DNA of 64,000 bases from JADZAI01 sp964390465 (GTDB lineage Bacteria; Pseudomonadota; Alphaproteobacteria; Micropepsales; Micropepsaceae), in assembly GCA_964390465.1 (NCBI GenBank), contig CAYMIJ010000009.1, positions 1 through 64,000 on the forward strand, given 5' to 3'. Made by a program: the position numbers and the translations under genes. This document shows, piece by piece, positions 52,401 through 60,734 of the stretch (positions are counted from its first letter, which is position 1; every line of letters begins with the position of its first letter). Under the pieces are notes generated by a model, which worked only from the letters and a program-made list of their open reading frames with translations, had not been told where the DNA came from and made no database searches.

Positions 52401-54191
52401 GCACCGGTCAGTGCCGAAGGCGGCACGGTGCTGGGTGAATGGGGGATTGAATCCCGCGAAGGCCCATTTGAGGCCCTTCACCCTCTGCCTCTGCCACAGG
52501 ACGCCGCTTCTTTGCCGCCCGGTGGCGACAACAAGGAAACGGCACGCGCTCTTGCACTCGACACACCCATGCCAGGCCGGGTGAGCGCTGGCACAAGGGC
52601 CGATTGGTGGGCAGTTGAGGTGCCCGATGGCGGACAGTCACTGGCGCTGACACTGGCCAACCCGCTGGGGCTTGGCGTCACCACAACCATGATGGATGCG
52701 GCTGGGAATAACGTTGCACTGGCCGAAACAGCCCGTGATGGATTGTCCCAGACGCTGTCTGCCAAGGTGAAGGCTGGCCGTTATCTCGTGCATGTCGAAG
52801 AACCGCCGCGCTCGATCGCCATCAGCTGGGACACGTCAGGCAGTGTCGGACCCTATGTACCGACCATCACCCAGTCGGTGCGCGGCTTCGCCCGCTTCCT
52901 GACGCCGGGCCGCGATGAAGTCTCGCTGCTGCCCTTTGATGATCCCAAAGCCGAACCGCTTTCGGCTGAATGGACCGGCAACCCCACCACAGCCTTTGGC
53001 CTGCTCAGCGGCTACACATGGGATGCCGCGTCCTCAAACGGCGAAGGCGGCGTGAACGGCGCACTCAGTGTTCTGGAAGGGCGGCCCGGCACCCGCGCCA
53101 TCATTCTGATCACTGACTATGCCACCAGCGGCAGTCAGGAACAGCGCATGGAAGCGCTTGAAGGCATCAAGCGGATAGGTGCGCGCGTGTTCAACTTTGC
53201 CATTCCGTCGGGCAGCGACACAAAGGACGCGGCCTTTGAGCGCAGCCTGATGCAGAGCTTTGCCGGATATTCAAACGGCACGGCCACTTATGCCGGCACG
53301 CCTGCGGCTCTGGAGCAGGCATTCGCCCGCACCGCCGCCGCCTTGCGCGCGCCAAAGGATTACACGATCACCGCGAGCGTCGGCATGAAACCGCCCGAAC
53401 CCGGCAGGATCGCTGTCATCGTGCCGCCCGATGTGACCCCGCCACCGCCCAAAGAGCGCGCTGTGCTGGTGATCCTTGATGCGTCAGGCTCGATGCTGAA
53501 AAAACTCGGCAAGAAGCGTCGCATCGAAATCGCCAAGGACACACTCACCGAGCTCACGCAGTCCATGCTGCCAGAGGGTACGCCCTTCGCGATGCGCGTG
53601 TTCGGCGACACCAAACCTGACAGCTGCGAAACCAATCTGCGCGTGAAGCTGGCACCGCTTGATCGCGCCGCTGTGAAAGGTGCGGTCGATGCCATCAAGT
53701 CCGTCAACAAGGCCAAGACCGCCATTGGCGCCTCGCTCGCCGCGGCGGCGGGTGATCTTGCCGGGTCAAATGGGCAAAAGCTCATCATCCTCATCACCGA
53801 TGGCGAGGAAACCTGCGGTGCTGATCCGCTGGCCGAAATCGGCAAGCTCAAGGAACAGGGCATCGACGCGCGCATCTCTATTGTCGGCTTTGCGGTTGAT
53901 GATGCCGCGCTGAAAGACACCTTCTCCGAGTGGGCGGCGGCGGGCGGCGGTGGCTATTTCGACGCGACAAAGCCAGAAGAACTTGCTCCCGCCGTACAGA
54001 AGGCGCTGCTGCCACCTTTCGAGGTTGTGGCTGCCGACGGCACGGTTGTGGCAAGCGGCATGTCGGGTGGCGAGCCGGTTGAGGTGCCGCCGGGCACCTA
54101 CACCATCCGCATTCTCAGCGATCCGCCAAAGGACTATCCAAACATCGTGGTTGAAACGGGGGCCTCAGCCAGCGTAACGCTGGCACAATGA
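49500..54191 (+). CDS. Giant secreted PPC/discoidin-like/VWA protein
   Basis: A 1563-aa exported protein. The ATG at 49500 (after AGGAGAG) gives a signal peptide (about 1-23). Residues about 30-530 hold several beta-sandwich modules with the EPN/EPND loops of pre-peptidase C-terminal domains (EREPNLRHDLAYAGQV, DEIEPNGGFDRALIL, VDLEPNDDAIEA). Two discoidin-like regions follow (about 655-975; AIETSVDGSNYTRQYEG, FVKVLPLTPQRRQYS). The first VWA (about 1105-1285) has DTSGSVGP and ILITDYA; the second (about 1318-1500) has DASGSML and ILITDGEETCG, both with metal-binding signatures. A short beta domain ends it. Function is unknown; domains suggest surface adhesion. The next gene overlaps by 4 bases. 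Confidence 0.85.
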   Translation: MKRILTGFAFALGLAVSLAPRGQDAPAPPANTGFETAAPVTLDSRVEGAIQRNQYGNTEYAYYVLTLDEANANTRFDVVATGHGGEGKVSVAYVDGKDGPIEAVEANDSGEARLVSYVLGAGKHVFRLSASGVGEGTPPAFTLSFEPRGTWQAGEEREPNLRHDLAYAGQVEPGMKGEFAGEETYDFIAFDVPEPLRLWTVEANGDGLRALRLSSATAGVEKESSKEGQEAAQMWSVLLPPGKVYFQVMGGKGAWNVKLTPSGPAPIEALSGTPAARKEGESDEIEPNGGFDRALILPVDGSRAGQIEGTDDIDTYRFTLDGPSRVKLALSGMNDMRLRANVYRVTTAMELKRFEMNREDPNSAAAMGTASQVFQLGQGDYYVEIRGDRREKTPYQLSVARLPVFGSDVDLEPNDDAIEASPLPTSLHLTGDLTGNDFDWYQLPDLDQPTTLTVKTAPSNNPLTLRVGTTTITSALNGPLSFDTSEADLQPNDDKTVYTIDLPAGKNRALKIRGDRSNIQPYDLALSFSAGPQAVSVSNTLVPALSFAHDKVAAFASVHQRVEVTLSVQNTGSAATDAALAFNLSDDRWVIEGAPQTLHIEAGQSAQAKFMLVAPPMQFDGSSIIFSAKAASDAAQGAVEAKISVSTDAPMASPERRWGVPTAMLGGIDVAWNMMGATTAEGTKHLIDGFATAGTAERIGASDDPENLAIIDLAGDAPIRITGVIVNPTNGPDFHDQIRTMAIETSVDGSNYTRQYEGEIGPRQQDYPIVFAAPVEAKFVKVLPLTPQRRQYSAPTIGEVKVIAAADTANTIAPQGFNLADPRLGGFVTEFRPVNVDFYRLLTGESSAGSAYFNNEETDRRMFWTMSFWNQRAARVARIEWRDNDDLDLDKAIHRVSVEAAMEANGPYEKVGVWDVHGPDGTGSAQPFLPEKPFWARFVRFTVEVPPKREDGASVYLLPPRQISIFEAPVSAEGGTVLGEWGIESREGPFEALHPLPLPQDAASLPPGGDNKETARALALDTPMPGRVSAGTRADWWAVEVPDGGQSLALTLANPLGLGVTTTMMDAAGNNVALAETARDGLSQTLSAKVKAGRYLVHVEEPPRSIAISWDTSGSVGPYVPTITQSVRGFARFLTPGRDEVSLLPFDDPKAEPLSAEWTGNPTTAFGLLSGYTWDAASSNGEGGVNGALSVLEGRPGTRAIILITDYATSGSQEQRMEALEGIKRIGARVFNFAIPSGSDTKDAAFERSLMQSFAGYSNGTATYAGTPAALEQAFARTAAALRAPKDYTITASVGMKPPEPGRIAVIVPPDVTPPPPKERAVLVILDASGSMLKKLGKKRRIEIAKDTLTELTQSMLPEGTPFAMRVFGDTKPDSCETNLRVKLAPLDRAAVKGAVDAIKSVNKAKTAIGASLAAAAGDLAGSNGQKLIILITDGEETCGADPLAEIGKLKEQGIDARISIVGFAVDDAALKDTFSEWAAAGGGGYFDATKPEELAPAVQKALLPPFEVVAADGTVVASGMSGGEPVEVPPGTYTIRILSDPPKDYPNIVVETGASASVTLAQ

Positions 54192-54556
54192 GCTTCACCC
54201 TAAGATTGCGCCCGGTATTGTGGATCGCGTTTTTCACCGCGCTTGTGGCGATCGTCTATCTCACCCTGCGCCCCGGCAATCATGGCACGCTGTTCATGTG
54301 GTCGGACAAGATCCAGCATGCCGGCGCCTATGTCATGCTGTCGTTTCTGGCGGGGCTGGCATCGCGGCAGTGGCGCCAGGCGGCCCTGATGGCCGCTGGC
54401 CTTGCCGCCATGGGCTATGGGCTGGAACTCATCCAGCCCTATTTCGGCCGCAGCTATGATCTTTTGGATGAGGCCGCGAACATCACCGGCTGTCTTGCGG
54501 GCTTCATCGCCAGCCAGACCATCAAGCAGATTATCAAACAGGTGACCCGCATATGA
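54188..54556 (+). CDS. VanZ-like membrane protein
   Basis: A 122-aa protein with four membrane helices. The family pattern is seen in WSDKIQHAGAYVMLSFLAGL (conserved Lys and His after TM1-2) and YGLELIQPYFGRSYDLLDEA (Glu-Pro/Tyr-x-Arg-Asp-Asp), which match VanZ-like proteins. VanZ itself raises teicoplanin resistance; most members have unknown roles. Its ATG overlaps the VWA gene stop (ATGA) and its own stop overlaps the next gene, so it is coupled to both. Confidence 0.82.
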   Translation: MSFTLRLRPVLWIAFFTALVAIVYLTLRPGNHGTLFMWSDKIQHAGAYVMLSFLAGLASRQWRQAALMAAGLAAMGYGLELIQPYFGRSYDLLDEAANITGCLAGFIASQTIKQIIKQVTRI

Positions 54557-54933
54557 ACATGCGCGGATGGTTTTACCCCGGCCAGCTTTCGGCATGGACG
54601 GCCACGCTGGTCAGCGAAGGCATCGTCGCCGCCCTGCTGGCCCGCATGTTTGGCATCGCACAGCCGTGGAAGGCTTCAGCCGCTGCCATTTTTGGCAGTC
54701 TGCTCTCGCATCCCATCGTGTGGTGGCTGCACTACGAGATCTTTCTCGGCCGGGTCGGTTACTGGTCCAGTTTTGCCGTGGTGGAGGCTTTTGCCGTTCT
54801 GGTCGAAACGCCTTTCTACAGGCTGGCCGGGGCAAAATGGGGTGATGCTTTGGCGCTGTCGTTTCTGGTCAACGCAGCATCGGTTCTGGTGGGCTTTGCG
54901 ATGAACGAGGCTGGGATAAGTCTGGGGTTCTGA
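54553..54933 (+). CDS. Small four-TM membrane protein
   Basis: A 126-aa hydrophobic protein that I cannot assign with confidence. Four helices are suggested (about 12-32, 43-60, 68-90, 98-118), with the polar segment HPIVWWLHYEIFLGR between two of them. It is translated with the VanZ-like gene (ATGA overlap). Its last 65 bases overlap the convergent gene on the minus strand, an unusually deep tail-to-tail overlap. Confidence 0.65.
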   Translation: MNMRGWFYPGQLSAWTATLVSEGIVAALLARMFGIAQPWKASAAAIFGSLLSHPIVWWLHYEIFLGRVGYWSSFAVVEAFAVLVETPFYRLAGAKWGDALALSFLVNAASVLVGFAMNEAGISLGF

Positions 54934-55912
54934 AACCGCCGCCCAGTGCCATCAGAAAAATCGGCAGTTCAATCCACGAATGAAAGGTTGCGGCCAGCAC
55001 ATAGGCTTTGCGCGCTGCGCCGAAATCAAAAGCGTAAAACAGCGTTGAGGCGATGCCCGCCGCCGCCAGCGCGAAATAGAACACGCGCCATGAAGGCCAC
55101 GCCACCAGCCGTCCGACCCGCGCCACGCCTCTGTTCAACAGGCGCGGCATCAGCACGATGACCGCCAGATAGTGCATCACCTGCGAAACAACTGCCGCCT
55201 GAAACAAAGGCAGGGCCTCATCCAGTCCCATCGTTGCAGGCAGGAACGACTGCAACGGCTTTTGCCCCGCCCCAAAAGCCGAGGGCGCGCGCGTTGCATC
55301 GTGCCCGAACAGATGCAGCCCCAGCCAGTCCAGCCCGCCCAGCGCGATCAGGCCGGGCACGATGAAAAACGGAATACACAAAAGGGCGATCACGCGGCCG
55401 CGCTGGCCTTTCGGCAGGGCATCGGCGATAAAGCCGAGCGGCGTCAGATTATGCAGCCAAGCCCAGATCAGGAATGTGTAATAGGGGTAATAGAGCGCGC
55501 CGAACACCACCAAGGCGGCCACGATCAGCCCCACGCCCTGCAGACGCCGCATGAACATGGCCGCCGCCAGTGCCAGTGCAGCCCCCAGCGTCAGCTCCAG
55601 CGGCCCGCCGATCATGCCATCCACATAGCCATAGGTGGTCAGCACACGCGCCCCACAAAGCACGGCCAGCAGACCGCCAATCACAATCAAAGCCGGGCGC
55701 GAGGAAACCCCGCCAAAGCGCTCGTCGCAATAGCGCAGTTCCGCCAGCACATGCGGAATCCCGAACAAAGCGATCAGCCAGACATAGGCGGCCAGTGGCG
55801 CACTGGCGACGGCAAGGCAGCCCGCCGCGAGGGCCACCGTGAACGACCAGAACCACACCCGGCCTTCCTGCCCGCCAAGGGCTGTATTTTCTGATGGGTT
55901 AGCCGCGTTCAT
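54869..55912 (-). CDS. Polytopic membrane protein with conserved His motifs
   Basis: A 347-aa protein with about nine membrane helices. His residues fall at helix ends in IALFGIPHVLAELRYCD, LIWAWLHNLTPLGF, VSQVMHYLAVIV and ATFHSWIELPIFLMAL. This resembles membrane oxygenase-like families, including Brp/Blh carotenoid cleavers, but the similarity is too weak to name one. The ATG at 55912 (after AGGATCAGG) is preferred. The last about 20 codons are antisense to the small membrane gene at 54553. Confidence 0.68.
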   Translation of the reverse strand: MNAANPSENTALGGQEGRVWFWSFTVALAAGCLAVASAPLAAYVWLIALFGIPHVLAELRYCDERFGGVSSRPALIVIGGLLAVLCGARVLTTYGYVDGMIGGPLELTLGAALALAAAMFMRRLQGVGLIVAALVVFGALYYPYYTFLIWAWLHNLTPLGFIADALPKGQRGRVIALLCIPFFIVPGLIALGGLDWLGLHLFGHDATRAPSAFGAGQKPLQSFLPATMGLDEALPLFQAAVVSQVMHYLAVIVLMPRLLNRGVARVGRLVAWPSWRVFYFALAAAGIASTLFYAFDFGAARKAYVLAATFHSWIELPIFLMALGGGFRTPDLSQPRSSQSPPEPMLR

Positions 55913-56047
55913 GGCCTGATCCTGCAGAAAGTCCAAGGCAAAAGCGAGGCACGGGCGCATATGCTCTCTTGCCCCGGGCCCAGAAAAACGCCAAAGGAAG
56001 GCCCCTCGGCCTCAGGGCCACCACGATAAGAATGGAATTAGAAATCC

Positions 56048-56767
56048 ATGGCTAACGGTTCTTCCAACACGCTTCCCTGGCTGCTCGCCGTTCTGATGAC
56101 AGCCGTCGGTGCCGGTGCGCTCGGCTTTTTCGCTGGCGATCAGTACGGCTCGAACGCGAAGAAAATTGCCGACATCGATACCGCCATCAAGGATCAACAG
56201 GAAGCGCAGGCCAAGGCGTCTGATCCGAACTATCTGCCGCCGGGTGTCACCCGCGAGAAGCTCGGTGCCTGGACCGTGATCTGCCAGGATCAGGCGGACG
56301 GCAAGAAAGGCTGCAGCGCATCGCAGGACCTCGTCAATCCGCAAGGCCAGATCGTGTTGAGCCTGATCGCCGGGTATAATGAGCAGGCCCAGCGCGCTTT
56401 TCTGGTGCGCGCGCCCCTCGGCATCGACCTTGGTCAGGGCCTTGAGTTCAACCTGCCTGGCGACAAGCCGGTGGCGTTCGAGTTCACCGCCTGCGATCAG
56501 ACCAGCTGCAACGCTGTGCTGACCGTTACCGACGAGAACTATCCCAAGGTCGAAGCTGCGGGCTCGTTCGAACTGGCCTATACGCGCGGCGACGGGCTGC
56601 GGGTTCCTGCGTCCGTGTCTGTTTCCGGCCTCAACGATGCCTATGCGCGTCTGACCAAGCCGACGCCCGTGGCGACCCCCGCCGCTGCGCCAGCTGCCCC
56701 TGCCGCGACACCGGCAGCGACACCGGCTGCTCCCGCACCAAAGCCGGCCGCCAAGCCAACTCCGTAA
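56048..56767 (+). CDS. Invasion-associated locus B (IalB) family protein
   Basis: A 239-aa protein of the IalB family. An N-terminal membrane or signal segment (about 9-29; WLLAVLMTAVGAGALGFFAG) leads to the domain LGAWTVICQDQADGKKGCSA, RAFLVRAPLGIDLGQGLEF and FEFTACDQTSCNAVLTV, whose Cys pairs are typical. The C terminus is an Ala/Pro/Thr-rich tail (about 210-239). IalB was named in Bartonella, but the family is widespread in non-pathogenic alphaproteobacteria as a periplasmic protein. aguB follows after 20 bases. Confidence 0.88.
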   Translation: MANGSSNTLPWLLAVLMTAVGAGALGFFAGDQYGSNAKKIADIDTAIKDQQEAQAKASDPNYLPPGVTREKLGAWTVICQDQADGKKGCSASQDLVNPQGQIVLSLIAGYNEQAQRAFLVRAPLGIDLGQGLEFNLPGDKPVAFEFTACDQTSCNAVLTVTDENYPKVEAAGSFELAYTRGDGLRVPASVSVSGLNDAYARLTKPTPVATPAAAPAAPAATPAATPAAPAPKPAAKPTP

Positions 56768-56787
56768 CAGGAAAAGGCGCGCCGCCC

Positions 56788-57675
56788 ATGACCATGCTGA
56801 CCGTCGCCGCGACGCAGATGGCCTGTTCGTGGGATCGTGAGGCAAACATCGCTCAGGGCGAGCGGCTCGTGCGCGACGCCGCCGCCAAAGGTGCGAAGCT
56901 GATCCTGCTGCAGGAACTGTTTGAGACGCCCTATTTCTGCAAGGACGTCGATTACAAATACATGTCGCTCGCCGAGCCCATTGGCGAGAACAGGGCCGTG
57001 AAGCATTTTCAGGCCATCGCGCGCGCGCTGGGCGTGGTGCTGCCCATCTCGGTTTACGAGCGCGCCAATAACGCGCTCTACAATTCGCTCGCCATGATCG
57101 ACGCCGACGGCACGCTGCTGGGCGTCTATCGCAAGTCGCACATTCCCGATGGGCCGGGCTATCACGAGAAGTTCTATTTCAATCCCGGCGATACCGGCTT
57201 TCCCGTCTGGGAAACCGCAGTCGGCAAAGTCGGCACGGCAATCTGCTGGGACCAGTGGTTTCCCGAAGTCGCCCGCATCCTCGCGCTGAAGGGCGCCGAC
57301 ATCATCTGCTACCCGACCGCCATCGGCTCGGAACCGCAGGACGCGTCGCTTGATTCCGCCGGCCATTGGCAGCGCACCATGCAGGGCCATGCGGCCGCCA
57401 ACCTCACCCCGGTCATCGCCTCGAACCGCATCGGGCGCGAAGTGGGCGAAAAGGCCGAGATCACCTTTTACGGCTCGTCCTTCATCGCGGGTATCAATGG
57501 CGAGAAGGTGGCTGAAGCGAACCGCACCGATGAAGCCGTGCTGACGGCCACATTCGACCTTGAGGCCAATGCCCGCGTGCGCCGCTCATGGGGCGTCTTC
57601 CGCGACCGCCGCCCTGATCTTTACCGCGAGCTGCTGTCGCTCGACGGACGCACCACGCACGCCAGCCGCGCATAA
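56788..57675 (+). CDS. aguB: N-carbamoylputrescine amidase
   Basis: A 295-aa nitrilase-superfamily enzyme that hydrolyses N-carbamoylputrescine to putrescine, CO2 and ammonia. The catalytic triad is present: Glu in ILLQELFETPYFC, Lys in YRKSHIPDGPGYHEKFYFNPGDTG and Cys in GTAICWDQWFPEVARILAL. IGSEPQDASLDSAGHWQRTMQGHAAANLTPV is AguB-typical (cited in parts). AGGAAAAGG precedes the start. The agmatine deiminase partner aguA is not in the window. It ends 57 bases before the riboswitch. Confidence 0.93.
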   Translation: MTMLTVAATQMACSWDREANIAQGERLVRDAAAKGAKLILLQELFETPYFCKDVDYKYMSLAEPIGENRAVKHFQAIARALGVVLPISVYERANNALYNSLAMIDADGTLLGVYRKSHIPDGPGYHEKFYFNPGDTGFPVWETAVGKVGTAICWDQWFPEVARILALKGADIICYPTAIGSEPQDASLDSAGHWQRTMQGHAAANLTPVIASNRIGREVGEKAEITFYGSSFIAGINGEKVAEANRTDEAVLTATFDLEANARVRRSWGVFRDRRPDLYRELLSLDGRTTHASRA

Positions 57676-57732
57676 CCCCTCCGCCGCGTCACGTTGACAG
57701 ACGCGCGCCGCTGCCCCACACCGCCTCTGCCG

Positions 57733-57892
57733 ACAGTTCCGGTTCGCACCGGATGAAAAGGGAACACGGTTCAACGCCGTGGCTGCCCCCGCAACTGTAA
57801 GCGGTGAGCTGCATCTCACCAAAGCCACTGGAGTCACATCCGGGAAGGCCGAGATGCAGCGATGACCCGCAAGCCAGGAGACCTGCTGACGG
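57733..57892 (+). promoter_or_regulatory. Cobalamin (B12) riboswitch
   Basis: The element begins with a CCGG-type hairpin and AGGGAA (57756-57763 region), contains the core GCCCCCGCAACTGTAAGCGG and GAAGGCCGAGATG, and ends with the B12 box GCCAGGAGACCTGC (57873-57886). Cobalamin riboswitches close when adenosylcobalamin binds and lower expression of uptake genes. A perfect TTGACA at 57694-57699 is a candidate -35 region. A 7-bp repeat GTCCGGG (57909-57915) / CCCGGAC (57943-57949) may be part of the expression platform. The target is btuB. Confidence 0.96.
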
Positions 57893-57981
57893 CGGTCGTC
57901 CAAGCGTTGTCCGGGGACGGGCGGCGCGGTCAAGGGTTCTTGCCCGGACGGCATGGTTTTGTCGTCAACAGGGAGGGGCCC

Positions 57982-59907
57982 ATGCGCCGCGCCATTTTTT
58001 CATCGTTCCTGATTACCACCGCTCTCTCACCCGCCTTTGCTGAGGCCCCGACACCTGCGCCAGCATCTGCCAGCGAGGAGATCATCGTCACCGGCGCAGC
58101 GCGCGAAAAGGTGAAGCTGAAACAGTCCGGCAGCGCGATCAGCGTACTGTCAGACAAGGATCTCGAAACCCGCCAGACACGCTTCGTCTCAGATGTTCTG
58201 CGCGATCTGGCAGGCACGGCGGTCAATCGCTCCGGTCCCTTTGGTGGCTCGACGCAGTTGCGCCTGCGCGGTGCGGAAGGCAACCACACGCTTGTCGTCA
58301 TTGATGGCATCAAGGCCAACGAGCCTTTCAATGGCGAGTTCGATTTCTCCGGCCTGATGGCGGACGACATTGCCCGCATCGAGCTGATCCGTGGTCAGCA
58401 GTCGGCGCTTTATGGCAGCGACGCCATTGGCGGCGTGCTGAATGTGGTCAGCGCCAAAGCCGCTGAAGGCTTTCATGGTTCGGCGCGTGTTGAAGGCGGC
58501 TCGTTCAATACACTGGCCGGGCTGGTGCGCTTTGGCTATGGCGGCGAAGGCATCAACATCACCGGATCGTATGGCCGCTTCCAGACCAGCGGCACACCCA
58601 CGGCACGCGGCGGCAAGGAAAACGACGGCTATCGCAATGATACCTTCCGCGTGAAGGCCGAGATTGATCTTGCCAAAGGCCTGACCCTCACACTGGCCGG
58701 ACGCGCCGTGAATGCTTACGGCGAAACCGATCCGCAGGACTTCACCTTCGGCTCGCCGACACAGGGGCTGGTGATCGACGGCAACGAATATTACCGCGAC
58801 AAGGCCCGCTACGCACGCGCCGCACTCAACCTCGATCTCTATGATGGCGCATGGAAGCAGCAGCTTGAGGTTCAAGGCGTCAGCGGCGATCGCCGCAGCT
58901 ATGCCGGGGCTTTCCAGACTTTTGCGCCCAAGGGCGAGCGCGTGAAGTTCGGCTATCAGTCGAGCTTCTTCTTCGGCACAGAACAGAGCCAGCGCGTGAC
59001 GCTCGCTTATGAACATGAAGAAGAAACCTATCAGAACCGTCCCACCTTCGGCCCGGCGACACCCATCAATGCCGAACGGTCGTTGAAGACCAATGCCTAC
59101 ATCGCCGAATATGGCGGCACGTTCGGCGCACTCAGCGTCGGCGCGGCCATACGTCATGACACCAACAGCCGTTTCAAGGACGTCACGACATGGCGCATCA
59201 CGGCGGCCTATGATCTGGCTGACTGGGGCACGCGCCTGCGTGCCCGCATCGGCACAGGCATCAAGAACCCGACCAACTTCGAACTGTTCGGCTATGATCC
59301 CGGCAGCTTCATCGGCAATCCCAACCTGAAGCCGGAAACATCCGAAGGCTGGGAACTTGGCCTTGACCAGAGCTTCCTTGGCGGGCGCGGCCTTTTCAGC
59401 CTCACTTACTTCAATGCCCGCCTGAAGGATGAAATCTTCACCGCCTTCACACCTTTGTGGGTCTCGACACCGGGCAATCGCACGACGGACAGCAAGCAGC
59501 GCGGCATCGAGGCCGAGCTGCGGCTTGATCTGGACGAGGCATGGTCGGTGGCCGCCAGCTACACCTATCTGCACGCACGCGAAAACAATGTGGGCGAAGT
59601 ACGTCGCCCCGCCAACACCGCCAGCCTGAACGTCACCTATCGTTTTGCCGATGGCCTGGGCCAGGTGAATCTGGGTGTGCGCCACAACGGCTCGATGACC
59701 GATAACGAGTTCATCTTCGCAACGCCCTCCACCATCGCGCGCCTGCCCTCGTTCACGCTGGTGAACCTTTCGGCCTCGTTCAAAGTGACCGAAACAGTGG
59801 ACGTCTTCGCCCGCGCCGAAAACCTGCTGAACAAGCGCTATGAGGAAGTGTTCTCCTATGTCGCGCCGCGCGCTGCCTTCTATGGCGGCGTGAAGGTCAG
59901 CTTCTGA
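57982..59907 (+). CDS. btuB: TonB-dependent vitamin B12 receptor
   Basis: A 641-aa outer-membrane beta-barrel. The ATG at 57982 (after GGGAGGGG) gives a signal peptide ending near SPAFAEA; upstream in-frame codons lie within the riboswitch. The TonB box is EEIIVTGA, the plug domain shows LRLRGAEGNHTLVVIDGIKA and RGQQSALYGSDAIGGVLNVV, and the barrel ends AFYGGVKVSF with a terminal Phe. The riboswitch and btuFCD downstream make cobalamin (or corrinoid) the likely ligand. Confidence 0.94.
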   Translation: MRRAIFSSFLITTALSPAFAEAPTPAPASASEEIIVTGAAREKVKLKQSGSAISVLSDKDLETRQTRFVSDVLRDLAGTAVNRSGPFGGSTQLRLRGAEGNHTLVVIDGIKANEPFNGEFDFSGLMADDIARIELIRGQQSALYGSDAIGGVLNVVSAKAAEGFHGSARVEGGSFNTLAGLVRFGYGGEGINITGSYGRFQTSGTPTARGGKENDGYRNDTFRVKAEIDLAKGLTLTLAGRAVNAYGETDPQDFTFGSPTQGLVIDGNEYYRDKARYARAALNLDLYDGAWKQQLEVQGVSGDRRSYAGAFQTFAPKGERVKFGYQSSFFFGTEQSQRVTLAYEHEEETYQNRPTFGPATPINAERSLKTNAYIAEYGGTFGALSVGAAIRHDTNSRFKDVTTWRITAAYDLADWGTRLRARIGTGIKNPTNFELFGYDPGSFIGNPNLKPETSEGWELGLDQSFLGGRGLFSLTYFNARLKDEIFTAFTPLWVSTPGNRTTDSKQRGIEAELRLDLDEAWSVAASYTYLHARENNVGEVRRPANTASLNVTYRFADGLGQVNLGVRHNGSMTDNEFIFATPSTIARLPSFTLVNLSASFKVTETVDVFARAENLLNKRYEEVFSYVAPRAAFYGGVKVSF

Positions 59908-60734
59908 TGACGCGGACGGCGGCGATGGCTGTGCTGGCGGCGGGGCTCACCTTCGCCGCCACGGCTGCGCCGCCGCAGCGGGTCGCCTCGATCAATCTGT
60001 GTACGGATGAGCTGGCTTTGCTGCTGGGGGCACCGGGGCAGATCGTCTCTGTCTCGGCGCTGGCGCACGACCCGGCCGAAAGCGCCTATGCAGAGCTCGC
60101 CAAAGGCATCGGCCTCAATCGCGGCGCGGCGGAAGACATCATCCCCCTGAAGCCCGATCTGGTGCTCGCCGGAACCTACACAACGCGGGCGAGCGTCGAC
60201 CTCATGACCCAGCTTGGCATCAGGGTGTTGCAGGTGCCGCCAGCCGCCGACCTCGCCGAAGCGCGCGCCAATCTGCGCCTGCTGGGCGAAGCACTGGGGG
60301 CAAAGGAACGGGCCGAAATCCTCATCGCCGATATGGATGCCCGCATTGTGGCAGCGGCAAAGCGGATCGCCCACGTCGGGGCACCGCAGCGCGCCGTCTT
60401 GTTCCGCCCCGGAGAAGGCATTGCGGGCACACAGTCTCTGTCAGGGGCACTGCTCACGGCTTTGCATATCGGCAATGTGGCAGCTGTCTATGGCATCACC
60501 TCATGGGCCGACATGTCTCTGGAAGAGTTCGTGCAGCTCAAGCCCGACGCGATCATCACTGGCGAATCCGCATACGGGCTTTCAATCCATGCCGAGGCCG
60601 CACGTCATCCCGCCTTCAGCCGCTCGACGGCCCCGCGCCTCACTTACCCTGATGTCCAGCTGCGCTGCGGTGCGCCGGTTATGGCCGCGGTGGCAGAGGC
60701 GATGGCCAGTCAGCTTGAGGCGACGCGCCCATGA
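59907..60734 (+). CDS. btuF: Periplasmic cobalamin-binding protein
   Basis: A 275-aa class III substrate-binding protein with a signal peptide (about 1-20; MTRTAAMAVLAAGLTFAATA). The N lobe has RVASINLCTDELALLL, the linking helix follows, and the C lobe has WADMSLEEFVQLKPDAIIT. The start overlaps the btuB stop by one base and its own stop overlaps btuC, so the four genes are coupled. It delivers B12 to BtuCD; other metallophores are excluded mainly by the riboswitch context. Confidence 0.88.
   Translation: MTRTAAMAVLAAGLTFAATAAPPQRVASINLCTDELALLLGAPGQIVSVSALAHDPAESAYAELAKGIGLNRGAAEDIIPLKPDLVLAGTYTTRASVDLMTQLGIRVLQVPPAADLAEARANLRLLGEALGAKERAEILIADMDARIVAAAKRIAHVGAPQRAVLFRPGEGIAGTQSLSGALLTALHIGNVAAVYGITSWADMSLEEFVQLKPDAIITGESAYGLSIHAEAARHPAFSRSTAPRLTYPDVQLRCGAPVMAAVAEAMASQLEATRP

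Noticed and set aside
54869..55912. Brp/Blh beta-carotene cleavage enzyme
   Set aside because: Only scattered His motifs agree; no rhodopsin or carotenoid genes are near.
58189..59685. Long minus-strand frame (498 codons) in the btuB region
   Set aside because: It is antisense to a clear TonB receptor and shows no family motif or ribosome site.
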